Source: Adineta vaga (Eukaryota; Rotifera). From it: DNA of 64,000 bases. This document shows, piece after piece, positions 47,344 through 60,519 of the stretch. The notes under the pieces are model-generated. The model was given only the letters and a program-made list of their open reading frames with translations. It made no database searches and was not told the DNA's origin. Each line of letters opens with the position of its first letter. Position 1 is the first letter of the stretch. A program made the translations under genes and the position numbers. The stretch covers positions 4,960,001-5,024,000 of the forward strand of contig CP075496.1 of the NCBI GenBank assembly GCA_021613535.1, in the 5' to 3' direction.

Positions 47344-49556
47344 TTATGATTGACAATATTTACTCATACGTTGACGACTATCAATTTCAGTTTTTTGTAA
47401 TAAACGATAGATTTCATATTTATCTTTATGAAAATCAGTCATTTTGCTATCAGGCATGAATGTTTCAATTGGACATGCAATACCATTCAATAGATCTTGA
47501 ACTTGTTGAGCATCTTCTGCAACTAGTTGACCACTTATAGCTGAACCTAAGAGAACACAATCAATATTAGGATCCGATACATAAACAGGCATTTGAGCAA
47601 CATCCGCAATAATTTGTGTTAGTAATGGTATACGTGCTAATCCGCCACAAATTTGTACGACACGAAAATGATGACCAGCATTAGTCATTGCTTCAATTAT
47701 ATGTCGACTATCATAAGCAACAGCTTGTAAAACCGCTAAATATTGTATAGCTAGATTATTCAATGATGTATCAAAACGAAGACCAGTAATTGAGGCACCT
47801 AATTCCGCATCCGCTAATGGTGAGCGATTACCATGAAAATCGATGGTCATATGTAAATCACCACTTAGAAATGATATATTTCCAAGTTTATATTTCTTCT
47901 GTAAACTAGTTAAAACTTCATTTAAAACATCAAATATACTCGTATCATATTTGGCAGCTAATTCTTTTAATTCATTATAGGCAGGATGAATTTGTATAAC
48001 ATGATCGATCGATTTTCCAGCTGCTGATTGACCACCTTCACTAAGCCAAAGATTAGGAATTAAAACATTATAATGCGGACCCCAAACTCCCGGAACAAAA
48101 ACTGCTTTTTCACTACACGCCATAAAACAACTCGATGTACTAAATACGATAAATAGATCGAATTTATTCATGTTGTTTCCTTTATCTTACCCAGCAACGA
48201 TAACCAATCGGTCAGAAAGTTGAGTATCAGGTATGGGAGATTTACATGCTAATCCACCCAATGCTCCTGCATATGCATCAATTAATGGTGAACCAACATG
48301 AATACCTTGTGGTAATCCAAGTTCATTTGCTGCTTTTTGACATAAAATGTCTGTTGCAGAATTTGAAAATGGTTTTCGAACGATCTGACCTAGTTTTTCA
48401 CATTTATTTGCCATTAAATCGTCCAGATCCAATTTTGACCAAAATTTTTCATCCCATCCATGTGTTGTTACTGATGATCGATAACACAATTTACATACTG
48501 ATGAACAAAATGATCGATCTAATTGTTCTGTTGCACGAAAATGTAAATAATCCGGTAGATCGAAAAAGTGTCGTGCACGTTCCCATTGTTCTTTTGGTAA
48601 ATGTCTTTTTAACCACATTAATTTGCCTGGTTGCATTTCAAGACTTATTTTACCACCGAAATTTTTCAAAACTTCATCCGAACTCGAGTTAATAATCGAT
48701 GCTTCAGCATGTGCACGATGATCAAGCCACATAATGATATTTTGTTCATCACTACCCGAAAGAGAAACACTTACCGGTTGATATTTTTCATCGATAACAA
48801 CAAGTGAACATGTGGCATCAAAACCAATCGAACGAATACGTTTCAGTTCTTCGGATGTAAATGCTTTATCTTCAAGACTTTTACGAACACAATAACAAAT
48901 CGCTTCCCAGATATCTTCTGATGATTGTTCGTATTCAAGTGGAGCAGAAGACGAATGAAATGTCTAAATATTAAGCAAACAAAACAAAAAAAATAATATT
49001 TAAATTATCAACAGATCTGTTTGATTCATTATGATAAAAATAGTATTTTCTAATTGTGAGTAATTAGTTAATACTGATGTTAAAATAAGAGTGAAGATCA
49101 TATAGTGGAGTCCTTGTTTATTACTATGATTACAAACAATTATGTAAAATATTAAAGAAGATCTTTGTAAGAGGCACATAATAGATTTAATCAAATCTGA
49201 GAAGAAAATGAATTCAGCAATGTATGTTGAAAATCTGAATAGCATTAGCACTAGATATTTTCCTATCGCACTCGAATAAGAAACTTATTAAATAAACATG
49301 CTACATTAACAATGTCAATGCAACCGATAATTCTTTTTTTCAGCACGATTTGCTAAAGAATTAGAGTTGTAAAGAACATTCATTGCCTCGGGCTCATTTC
49401 TTTCTTAATTTATTCCATAGAATAATACTTCACCATACTTACACGAATTGGTTTTTGACATTGTGCAACTGGTGCCCATTTCTCATCAAAAATCATACAG
49501 CGAACACTTCCCGTTCCAACATCAACACCAATTGTATACGAGGGTGATGGTGTCAT
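47344..49556 (-). CDS. FGGY: FGGY carbohydrate kinase
   Basis: Three exons on the minus strand, 49443-49556, 48191-48963 and 47344-48139, giving 560 aa (human FGGY 551). Family members phosphorylate pentuloses such as D-ribulose with ATP. The N-terminal phosphate loop is IGVDVGTGSVRCMIFDE. Other conserved blocks are EQSSEDIWEAI, IGFDATCSLVVID, IIMWLDHRAHAEA, HFFDLPDYLHFRAT, ASP-containing GSPLIDAYAGALGG, GTSSCFMA, GVWGPHYNVLIPNLWLSEGG, DFHGNRSPLAD and ICGGLARIPLL. Catalytic Asp (ID in SPLIDAYAG) and nucleotide-binding GGL are present. Intron 1 (479 nt) is long for this region. An acceptor (ATTTTCAG) directly abuts the ATG. Confidence 0.95.
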
Positions 49557-49738
49557 CTGAAAATATTCTTCAAAAACAATATTTTATATTCTATTTATCA
49601 GTCAATGAATTAACAACCCGCAACCAAAAATATTTGATGAATAAAAGAAGAAAAAAATTAACAAACAAACAAACAGACAGGCACACACATACACACACGT
49701 ATCACGAATAATTGATAAAAGAAGATTTATCTTAGTAT

Positions 49739-51796
49739 TCATTTCGATAGTTTTCGAATATACTTAAAATACGAATAGAGAAATACTCCAAGCATCGTAA
49801 AACATAAACCAAATACTTGTCGTTGATTAAGTGGTTCATGAAAGATAAATGAACCAATAAATATAATCAATAAAGTTTTCGAATGTCCAATCATATTGTA
49901 CGCAACGGCAGAGAGATTTCCAATCACCCAAAATACGGAAAAATTTACAAAAAAAGCAACAAAACCACAAAGTAATATCAATGTTATTGTTTCAAAATTC
50001 ATAAATTTATCTAAATTTGAGATTGGTTCAAAGAATGGAACAATTATTAAAAGTAATAGACCGGATAATGGAGCTTGATAAAATAATAATTGTAACGAAT
50101 CACAATTATATACTTTTTGATAATGTTCAACAAGTATTTGATAGATTGCAGTAAAAAACATCGATACTACTGCACCTAAATCAAACAAAAACGAAGAATA
50201 TCAAAAGGAAATATTCATGAAAATATCTATTTACAGAAAAGACCAAACATATTGAATTGTAAATCATAATAAGTACTAATTAATGTACCAATAAACACTG
50301 GAAGAAATGATAATACAATTGGAAGTGGATAATGTGCTTTGAAAAACATCCAACTGATGAACATCACAGCTAAAATAGATCGAAAATAATCATTTCTATT
50401 CTTAGCTAGAGAAAATAAGAAAAGAGAAGACTTCTCATATAGCGTGATCAACTATAAGAGGGAAGAATCACGCCAACAAAATCTTATCCGTTATCTTTCG
50501 AAGTTAATTTACCTTGAAAATTCAATCATAAGAAAAACAAATTTACAATTCTAATTAGGATCATACAGCTGACGACCGCTTTCTTTCATACAGAAACGGA
50601 ATTTGGTAACAGATTTTTCTCTTCTGTGAACGCCAGTCAAGCTCCGATCGATATATATTCATCTGAATAATTCATATATGAAAAATAATAATAGAGAATG
50701 CTAATGTTCATTCCTACAAGCTACATGTATCTTTTCAATTTAATAAACTATTCTTATTAATATTCTTCTGAATAGAAATCGTAATAATCTATTGAAATAT
50801 CGTCAATCACTTACTTCCATGATTCAAGTAATCGATCCATTTGTCCAGACAAACTATTTTTTCATACGAATATTCTCTATTGTGTGTGGCTTATAAAGAC
50901 GGGGAAAAGACAAATGATAATAGTGTTGACAAACAACTGATACAGCTATCTTTTATTTTACGACTATGTACTGCTAGTGACCTTTAGTCTTATCGCCAAT
51001 ATGTACTTTCGTCAATGGTACATTTGCCATTGGTGAAATTCCTGAGGAATTTCGCCAATAAAAAAACTAAATCTTATTTTCATATTTGCCAATTGGCAAT
51101 TTTACTAGTATACTCCATCTATCTTAATAATTGACATCTGCTGATATGATAAAAGACGAACGTTATTCTTTCGTGATTTTATCGAAAAACAAAACCCTTC
51201 GAGAAGAATTTCTAGATATACATCGTTCAGTTTGTCTTGAAATATTCTTTGAGATGTTTATTTGTATAAATCAGATAGGATTTCTTACTAGGTGTGACTT
51301 GTAATTTGATAAGTTGATACGTTCCAACAGTATTATACTGAAGTGATAGATTACTAAATGCAATAAAACCTCCGAAACAGGCTGAGACTGGAATCATACT
51401 TATAATTGGTAACTTGATATAAGTCACTAATTTTGCTTGTAAACAGAAGACTAATAAAAGAGATGTAACAAAAAAATTTATCGTTGTCAGTGTTAAATTG
51501 GGAAAGTGATGTTTCACGTAGATCCTAGAAAAGAAACAAATTTAGTTTTTATATGAAATTAATCAAAATGAATAGTTCTACCATTTTGCTAAATTAATCA
51601 CGAGAATTGATGAAACAAAATTGACTGAAAATATAAATGTTGACCAAAAACAAGATTTAACTGCTCGTCGACTAGATATCATTGGTGGTGACGATTCATT
51701 TGATGCTGATTTATTAGATGATGCCAATGGAACGTTTAAAGGTATTTCTCGTTTGTCGAAGTCTTGATTATCTTTTGAAGACAACGGGTAAGTCAT
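49739..51796 (-). CDS. SLC35E3: SLC35E3-like nucleotide-sugar/triose transporter
   Basis: Four exons on the minus strand: 51582-51796, 51289-51524, 50235-50369 and 49739-50175, giving 340 aa (human 313). It is a ten-segment membrane protein of the drug/metabolite transporter superfamily, probably in the Golgi; the substrate of SLC35E3 is not established. Landmarks are SSILVINLAKWIYVKHHFPN, FSNLSLQYNTVGTYQLIKLQ, VFIGTLISTYYDLQFNMFG, LLFYQAPLSG, FWVIGNLSAVAYNMIGHSKT and VFGLCFTMLGVFLYSYFK. The N-terminal 45 residues are a polar extension absent from the human protein. Intron 2 (50370-51288, 919 nt) is the longest in any gene here and contains several palindromes. Confidence 0.92.
51030..51058. 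repeat. 13-bp inverted repeat in an SLC35E3 intron
   Basis: TTGGTGAAATTCC (51030-51042) pairs with GGAATTTCGCCAA (51046-51058) across a 3-nt loop with one G-U mismatch. Confidence 0.8.
51086..51099. repeat. 14-bp perfect palindrome TTGCCAATTGGCAA
   Basis: The site is its own reverse complement and shares the GCCAAT/ATTGGC core with the inverted repeat 28 nt away. Confidence 0.85.
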
Positions 51797-52337
51797 CAGT
51801 AAAAAACGTGGTTCTTCAATAGAAAAACAGAAAACAAATGTTGCTTATTATAATAAATAAAATAATATTCAAATGTGTATTACCTCTGGTGCTATATAAT
51901 TGCTTTGGTCCTTTACTTATACATCTAGTTTTAAATTAAAAAAAAGGAAAGAAAAAAAAGCAATTGAATTATTCTTATCATTTTATCGAATTGTAAATAT
52001 TTGAAAAAGAACACATTTTAATCGATCTTGTCACAAATATATAGACTACAACATAATTAAAATTGTGCGAGAGACAATATTTAAAAAGAAGAAGAAGTAT
52101 TAGAAAAAACCTGACTATTGATATTTTATCATTACTGCTTCGTCGCATTCATCCGTAACATGTGCAGTAGTATATAGAAAAAGAAATAAGTATACTATAC
52201 ATGCAACCATTGGATTTTTTTACTACATAGCGAAGGTGAGGAGACTGTCATAGGAACAAGAAAAAGAAAATGAGAATGAAAGCAAGGTAGAGGAAAGAAA
52301 AAATAAACAGTCAGAAAGGAAGAAAAAAAGTTGTGCC
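51797..52337. other. intergenic SLC35E3 - tetraspan gene
   Basis: 540 nt of AT- and purine-rich DNA. It should contain the SLC35E3 leader and the 3' UTR of the tetraspan gene. No further feature is supported. Confidence 0.5.
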
Positions 52338-52865
52338 TCAAGGCCTACGCACAGCTAGGCGAGTCATGAGTGCTGACGTTGACTCTAAGCCATGTCGTCG
52401 TCCTTCTAAATAACTCGATAGGATAGCAGCAATCATTGCAAGTACTTGACCAACAATTATCATATAGTATGAGTAACAAAATTGTGCAGTTAAACGAGAA
52501 AATGCAACGCAACTCATTGTAAAAAAGAAACTACCCAATGCGAAAGAACATACAGATATTAAAGATATAAAACGTATTGTTGATGAAAAATTCCAATTAA
52601 TAATATTAAAGACAATTGTTGATAATAGACCAATGATAATCAAAACAAATCCGGTTAATGAGAAGGCTGCAGATGAACGTGTTATTGAAGAATAACATGT
52701 TAATGGTTGTAATTGGCAAAGTTGCCATAGTCCAGCTCGTATACGTATTGTATGAATCCAATGTGTAGTACTTAGAGAAATTATAGTAAATAGAATCGCA
52801 CAGGAAATGAATGCAAGAATAATATACGTAAGAAAAATTCTTAGATTCATATGAGTTAATGGCAT
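52338..52865 (-). CDS. claudin/PMP22-like four-segment membrane protein
   Basis: Single-exon frame of 175 aa on the minus strand with four hydrophobic segments (about residues 8-32, 66-90, 94-118 and 130-155). The first extracellular loop carries a claudin-superfamily signature: W36, GLW at 45-47, C50 and C57 (spacing W..GLW..C..C). Claudin-superfamily proteins form cell junctions or act as channel and receptor subunits. I cannot place it in a subfamily. The ATG at 52865 is the first in frame; a second (MNL) lies 5 codons in. Confidence 0.75.
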   Translation of the reverse strand: MPLTHMNLRIFLTYIILAFISCAILFTIISLSTTHWIHTIRIRAGLWQLCQLQPLTCYSSITRSSAAFSLTGFVLIIIGLLSTIVFNIINWNFSSTIRFISLISVCSFALGSFFFTMSCVAFSRLTAQFCYSYYMIIVGQVLAMIAAILSSYLEGRRHGLESTSALMTRLAVRRP

Positions 52866-53252
52866 TGTCGGAGGAAATGATTGCCTGATGTTCTTCTTTT
52901 TTTTTCTCTCGAAGGTGGAAGTAAATTTGAAAAGATAACAATGAAGTTAAAGAACAAGAAAGAAAAACAGAGTAAAAAAAATCTGATTAGAAAAATCAAA
53001 CAACTGATGTTAATTATTCTTCAAAACACTATCGATGCATTCAAATAACAGATATGTTTATGTAATCATGAATATATATATATCAGTACAGACTAATCAA
53101 TAATCGAAAGTAAAGGGATATCGTTATTTAGAGATAAAACAGAAGAAATGAAGTTTTTTTTATTAAATTTTATTTCAAAATTAAAAAAAAAGAAATTGAA
53201 TTTAGTTGGATACCATACTCTTAAAGTTTGACTAGAAAAATAGATTGTTCTA
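52866..53252. other. intergenic tetraspan gene - TRPM
   Basis: About 390 nt of AT-rich DNA; nothing recognised beyond the expected leader and 3' UTR. Confidence 0.5.
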
Positions 53253-56200
53253 CTAGATCTTTGCATCCGAATGTTCTAAATTGAGATTTAATGTACTAGC
53301 ATTTATATCAACGGATAGAAGTGACATACGATCACTATCGCAATATGATTCCATTGGTATAATTTCTTCCTGTTTGGATAATTTTTTACTACGTTTTCGA
53401 ATAATTTCACCAAGTAAACTATTTGTTTGTTCTTCGGCATCATGTGCAGCAATCGTTTCATTGGTTGATTCAAATAGTACAGTTGAAAGTTGATCTTTTG
53501 TTAATGAACGACAAAGAGTTGGACTTGACGAGCGCCATTCATGATCAGTTGTTTTAATTGCTGAAAGAGAAAAAAAGTAAGAATTTTATATTTTAAAATA
53601 CAATAATAAAAAACTATCTAACCATCTGTTATTGAAGTATATTCATTTGATTGTACATGACTCATACTTGCTTCATCATCTGTTACGGAACTTAATCGAT
53701 GAATGGTTGATTGTCTTTCCAGTTCATTCGAGTTTTTTGATACGGATAATTGATGAGTTGATGCTGATGATTTCGGTAATGATTTTGTAGGAAAAGAACT
53801 TAATTCATAACCTGTAAGGGATGAATTTCGTCGTTGTTGTCGTCGACGAATATCATTATCATCATATGTAGATGATGAATAATGTAATCTACTAGCTCGA
53901 TCTTTACTACTAGGTGATTGACTAAAAAGTAACTTTTGCATCATATCACACATATTTAAATTAAGATCTTCAAGTCGTTGCAAACGCCAATCGAGATTTT
54001 GAAGTACAGCACGATTTTGAGTTTCACGTTGATAAATATCATCGACTCGTAAGACTGTTGCATCAACACTAAATAAACAGGAGGATATTGAGTTGAACAT
54101 CATTGTAATGATATGTATATCGATTAACTTACCGTTCAGATGTTACAGCAATTTGTTCAGCAGTTGTATTCTTCTTTTCTCTTTCTTTCATTGCAAAATA
54201 TTCATCAATTTGTTCTTCTTCAAAATCATGAATTTCAGCTACTTCTTTTTCACTTAAAAATAATTCTAGAAAATTTAAACATTAAAATCAATTGTTTCCC
54301 TATCTTTTCTTAATAACTATATAAGATACAAACTTAATCCATGGTCTACTTTGAATTTTTTTCCTCGCCAATATCGTCGAATTAATTTCAATACAAGATA
54401 TACATGTGAAATAAGTATAAATGGAGGTGGTAACATCGGTTTGGCTTCATATTTAAGTACAATATAATATCGATGATATTTCCAAACTTGATCCGATGAT
54501 TTCGATATTCGAATATAGGTGTTATTGAATGTTGCAATAAGTATGGAAAGAAGTAATATATTACAAAAGATAAGATATGCTGTCATTGTAATCGGTGTTA
54601 CCCAATGGAAGGGCATACATTGTGGAGCATCTGGTTCACTTTCTAAACAGGGAGGATCAATTGAACCAGCATAGACTTCACCATAAATCTTTTAAAAAAA
54701 GAATAGTTTTTTTCCTCTTCTAACTATTAAAAAAAATATTATCGAGAAACTATACATACCATAAAATAAGGTTCAAGAAAGATTTCTTTGACTGATCGCC
54801 ATGACCATGCTTCATTTGGAAATTTAATTGCTTGTCGAGATACACCAAACGAAACCATTACAACCAATATGATAATAATAAATTTAAACAAATCAATTAA
54901 CTAGAAAAAAAACACAACTATGACATATCAGCAAGAAATTTTATCTTACATTTTGTGCTGCAATGTGTATATATGGACCTACGGATTTATGAACAGAAAT
55001 ATAGGTTAATAGATGTATCCACCAATACGATACATCAAGACAATAGAGTACGCGTCCGATATAGAGAGTCTTTGGATGAAATCGTAAAATAAATCCGATG
55101 CCATATGTAAGAATTGCTAATGAATCACATATATTAACAAAATTGGAAAAATATAACTAGAAAAAAAGAAAGTGAATACTCGATAGATTCACCAAAGAGA
55201 TCAAAATGATATCATTTCAATCCTATATTATTTGTCAACAATTTTCTCAACTTATATGAAGAGGAACATTTATTTCAAACAAAAAAAGATAAAGTTTTTC
55301 TTACTGCTAATCGTCGTCGAAATCGTGGTGAAGAACCTGTACAAATCTAAACATAACAAATCATTCATAATCTTCTAATGATATCTAATTAACTAACTTC
55401 TCGTGCAGTATCAAGTGCAGATGATGCCAAATATATCGTTATTATATATTCTAAAAGAAGATTTTTTTTTTAAATAACTTCAATTCTTTTTGAAATTCTT
55501 TTACCAGGAATACTCGGTTTTGGTGGTGTTCGAACAAGTACCATATAGGTAAATAGAAAAAGAAAGCATAGATAAAATATACAATTATACCAAAATTTTG
55601 TAATTGGTGCATTATAAAATTCATAAAATCGTTGTGTAATAGAAAGTGATGATGATGAGAAGCTTTTGATTTGTATAGTTTCATTTAAAATTGTTAATTC
55701 ATCTGTTTTTTTCGATGTTTCTGTATTGAGATCATTGAGATCATCAGTTACTTGCATTGGCGTTGAAAGTGTTTGTTTTAAATTTGAAATCGAAGGTTCT
55801 CTTTGATCCATAAAGGACCTATTTAATGATATCATTTCAATCGATTGATTATCCACATGTTTATTTTCAACAATGAATTCGATCGAAGTATCATTATGCA
55901 TTGTCGAACTTTTTCTCATTTGATGATCATCTGATGATCGTCCATGTGCAAATTCGTTTGATATATTTCCTGAGTTGTAATCCTCACTATTGTAGTCATC
56001 ATCATCTTCATCATCGTCAGTATTTGGATCACGTTCACTTTGTTCGGCTAAATGTTCTTCATGAGTTTTAGGTTGTAGTTTTAATTCTTCAGCACTTTTG
56101 AAATCAATTCGAAGTACCAATGGAAAACATAAAATCGACGCGATAACTTTCCAATTTAAATAACGTCGAATCGACATGCCTCCCATCCATAAATCATTTA

Positions 56201-59200
56201 ATATCATTTGACAGCATTTATGAGCAACGAACTCTTGATGATGAGAAATGACAGCTAATGACAAACATGTCCAATCAGACCAATTTTTCAACTCATATGT
56301 CAATAATTGGCACGTTTTATCATCATTTTCTCGGTAACATTGTTCAAGAACACCGAGAGCTAATTCATGGAATTGACTAAAAATATGAAGAGTGAGTTTA
56401 TTTATTTCACACACATAAGTAAATTGTTTATGTTAACATTCCGCATCGTTATTCTTTTCGTAAATCATACTCTTCTAGATATCATTCACTTACTCTGCAT
56501 AGTTAGCTAATTCAGCAGCTACTTCAATTTCTAATTCATCGTCATTTGCTTCATGTGTTAAAGCTTTATTCAATTTATAAGCAATCAAGGCTAAACAAAC
56601 AAAATCGTTTTAATATACATTTAGAAATCTTTTACCTTTTGCCATAGCTTCTTCACCTAAATGAAACAGAAACTTATCGATTTAGATCATGAAACTCTAT
56701 TTTCTTCATACCTCGTTCCCAAAAGAACAATGCCATCTGATGTCGTTTTGTTAACACTGCCCACAAAAGTAATTCATTGTAAGGATATTGAAATGTATCA
56801 TCCACTGGTTTTAATATCGTACTAATTGTTTTTCGATGTAACTTTTTAGATAAAGATTAGAAGAATAATAATAAGAAGAAGAAAAAAGTCATTTCAATTG
56901 ATATTAAAGAAATTTTCATCCTCACTGATCGTAAAGTATGCGGTTGATTCAATGTTGTAGCATAACGTGTACGAAAACGTCGTCGAGTATAATGTGAACG
57001 ATATCCATGACCCATTAGTTTCTCAAAAATAAGTCCCACATCAAGTAAGGTATACGAACCTGACATAGTAGACTGAAAAAAATCATAATAGAAATGAAGA
57101 TCAATTAAATAGAAAATAAACCTTTCGAATTTTTCGAATATCTTTGGCTATGTAATGAAGTGTATTCGGTGGACCATCACGCTAGAATATAAACAAATCA
57201 TATACAACTATATTCGTCTTGAGAACAATAGTTTGATTCGTTTTCTTTTATGCTTCTTCTTTTGAAATTTAGGTATAGTCTAGAGCGTGCAAGACTAGTT
57301 GATGCCTGCAGTAAAGTAATCAAGTTTTAATGGCACTGGAAATTTACAATGAGTTGGATTATTATTTAAAGTGCCTCATTTTCTTAGCGTATTATCTGTA
57401 GATTGACATTTTTTATTAAAAAGAAAGAAAAGAAAAACTTATATTTGATGAATTTATTATTCCATTTCATTCATATAGGTGCATTAGTTTTCAGATGGAA
57501 AGAAGGAAAATCCGTCTCCGGGCGTAGTCATGACTATTACTTCTGCTTGAGAAGAAAATGATGAGAAAGAGAGAGATCTATTTCTGATCCAGTATGTACA
57601 CTGAAAAAGGAACGGATGGCGAAGAGGAAACTGAAGAGTACTTCCGACATATTCGATTCATCAAAAATATGTTACTCTTCAAGATAAGAAATCAATGGAT
57701 AATTTCCCTCCTACATGTCATTTTCTTCTTTAAACTAGAAATGTTTGCACACTATAATTATAATCATACCGTATTATAAAGTTCTTCCAAACGATGAATA
57801 GTCAAAAATTTTTGCATTGAAACACCATTTTCAAGTAATAAACGACAAAAATCAACTTTATCGGTTGTTAAAGCAGTCATCATTATTTCTTCAAGAGCTT
57901 GTTCCTAATCAAATAGTTTCATTTTTTTTTCTTTGAAAAATCCACTTTTTTCTTTTCTTCTTACTGGCCATTGATGAGCACTAGATAGAATATAATTTCG
58001 TGCAATGTCAACTCGATTCCACGTCAATGAAAGTTTCAATTGATCAATCGAGGAAACACATGTACTTCGAAGTAAAGCAATAAGAATTGCTAAATCAATA
58101 TCTTGTGATGATTCTTCTCCCATACGAAATATTGTTATCTATTAAACGTGAGAAGAAATTTTTGAAAAGTTTATTTTATTTCTTACCAAATCACGTTTTT
58201 GCACGCACATCATTAATTCTTTAAAAAGATTATTGGCTTGTTTTCTCGTATAAGTAAATGTCTTCATTATTGTATGAATTAATTGTTCTCGAATATCTTC
58301 TGACATTGTTCTACAATGAGAAATATAGATAATCATATCATTTGAATGTATATTATATTAAGATAGAAGAGCTCTCAGCATTTTTTGTTTTTTGAAAATC
58401 TTCTTTTATTGAATCATATCTATTCTAAAGATGAATTTATCTTCATAGACCGAAAGAAAACTGGTCTTCTTTTTTTGTTTTCTTTATATTCTATCTGAAT
58501 ATAATTGATTCTCTTTCGAATAGAACACACAATCTTCGTCTAATTTGATTATTAATACGATTGAGTTTTTTTTCTCATCTTAATTATTTCATTTTCTTCT
58601 ATTCTTATCAATGAAAGTCTAGTTCACATACCCATCATCTCTGGCATATCGATGTGTAAACGAAATCAGATCAGCTGCTCGACCACTACCATCACAAACA
58701 ACAACGGGCACTGGTGGATTATCAGTCACATGTTCTAAAACCATTCGAATTGTATTGACTCCACCCTCGACAACGACGCAAACGACTGGAATATTTGCAT
58801 GTTCAGCTAAACAATCAACAAGAAAATGAAGATTTAAAAAATAAAATTCATGTGAATAGATAAACGAAAGAAAGGAACATACATGTATGACCACTTGTTT
58901 GTTTCAATAAAAATCGTTCAAAACGTTTTCGTAATAGAATTTCTCCACCATATTTTCCACTAGTACCGTTATCAACAAGTAAGAAATAATAATGATTACT
59001 GTTCAATGTAGCATTATTTTTCGTAGCGACAGCTTTTGAATGATATGAAACAAGTTTCTAAGAATATTTTCAAATAGAAAACATGATTTGATTTATTTCA
59101 AATATTCTCATTACATTAACACCAATTAAATTTTCTCGACCTTCAGTAACACCCCATGGAGAAAATCCAATACAGACAATATCCGATTTCGCTTTTGGTG

Positions 59201-59908
59201 ATTTAGAAAATAAAGCATCGCCCACATGTTTGACCACACCTTTAAACTTCTATGAAAATAAATCACAAGAAGATTTATATTCACTTACCTTGTTGACATC
59301 CATTAGTGATAATCCAAGCACCTGTTGTTTTCGCTGCTCGGAAAAGTCCTTTCTTTAAAACACGCTTTAATTTGGGTTGTAATTCAAAATTAGCAATGCC
59401 TCCATCAATCGATATAACTAATCGTGGCAGTTTCAAATTCCATACACGTAAAAATAATTTCAATACTAAATCCGGTCGTGTATCATGCGATAGACGTAAA
59501 TACTTGAAAAAATAGATATAAAACTTCTCCTTCTTCCATTTTTAGATCGTGTTCTTACTTGAGCTTTTGTTGGATGTGCCATACCATCGAATTCAATCAC
59601 ACCAAAGGCATCCGTTGGTTCACATTTTGTATTCTTTTGTACAGACCATCGTTCATCTTTATTTACTGATAAAAGATTCATATTTGTTGATTCAATTTGA
59701 ACTGAATCATTGTGCTCATATAGATATCTTCCACAACAACATCGTCCTACATCTTGGACATGTTTCGATGGAATAAATCTAATACATTCACGTTTTTTAA
59801 ATGTTCGTTGTATCCACGAAATGTTATTATCGAACTAATAAGAAAGAAAACAAAAGAAACATCGAAAAGCTTTCGGTATGAATAGCCTACCGATGTTGGC
59901 GTGACCAT
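53253..59908 (-). CDS. TRPM: TRPM-family cation channel
   Basis: Twenty-three exons on the minus strand from ATG 59908 to stop 53253, 1475 aa with all phases closing. Main exons are 59559-59834, 59289-59502, 59115-59239, 58883-59057, 58632-58806, 56926-57072, 56712-56841, 55505-56376, 54950-55156, 54760-54900, 54334-54688, 53623-54068 and 53253-53560. TRPM channels are tetrameric, Ca- or Mg-permeable. The N-terminal TRPM homology region is typical ([67 protein letters not shown]). Six membrane segments start near [16 protein letters not shown]. The pore loop has [18 protein letters not shown], followed by a TRP box ([13 protein letters not shown]) and a coiled coil. No alpha-kinase follows, so it resembles TRPM1/3 more than TRPM6/7. 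A large acidic insert lies between the pre-S1 region and the later segments. Confidence 0.94.
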
Positions 59909-60519
59909 CTTTGTTCAAAAAAACTCCTTGGCTGTATTATGACATGAAAGCGACAGGATATACTGCCGTTGGTTATGATGATAGTAGTATGAGGAAAAAA
60001 GAAAAAAGAGAGATCTCAGCAACGTCAGGCACTATTACTGTTCCTGCCACATTTTTTCTTCTTTTTTTTTTCTTCTTCTTTTTTTTCCAAATAGAATGAT
60101 GGGAAAACGAGGAAGAGAAAGAAAAAGATAAGGAAAAGGGAAGAGACAAAAAAAGATTGATGACGTATATAATCCGATTATTGACATAGATGTATATAAA
60201 CTCAAATATTCATGATGCTTGAAGAAATTTGACAAAAAAGATTGTCTGTAAATAATTTTCTTTCTTGAAATATTCAGTAAGACGAAAAAAACAATTGAAG
60301 ATTATCGACATACATGCACACACACATATATATGTATATGTAAAGACAAGAAGAAACGAAGTTATATATATAAAATGAAAATGAAATTGGAATGATCTTC
60401 TTTCTTAATTGTATAATGAATCATTGATGTATATATATATATGTATGTGTTTTCTTTCTTTTCATTTAACGAGACTATACAAGATACATTTAAAAAAAAC
60501 AAACAAACGAAACAAGTTC
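59909..60519. other. intergenic TRPM - RNF34
   Basis: 610 nt with a strong T/C-rich tract (about 60051-60090), AT-rich steps near 60328-60342 and 60425-60450, and no gene. Confidence 0.5.

Noticed and set aside
57594-57779. 61-codon plus-strand frame inside TRPM
   Set aside because: Lies mostly in a TRPM intron (57182-57769), antisense to the gene, with no family match.
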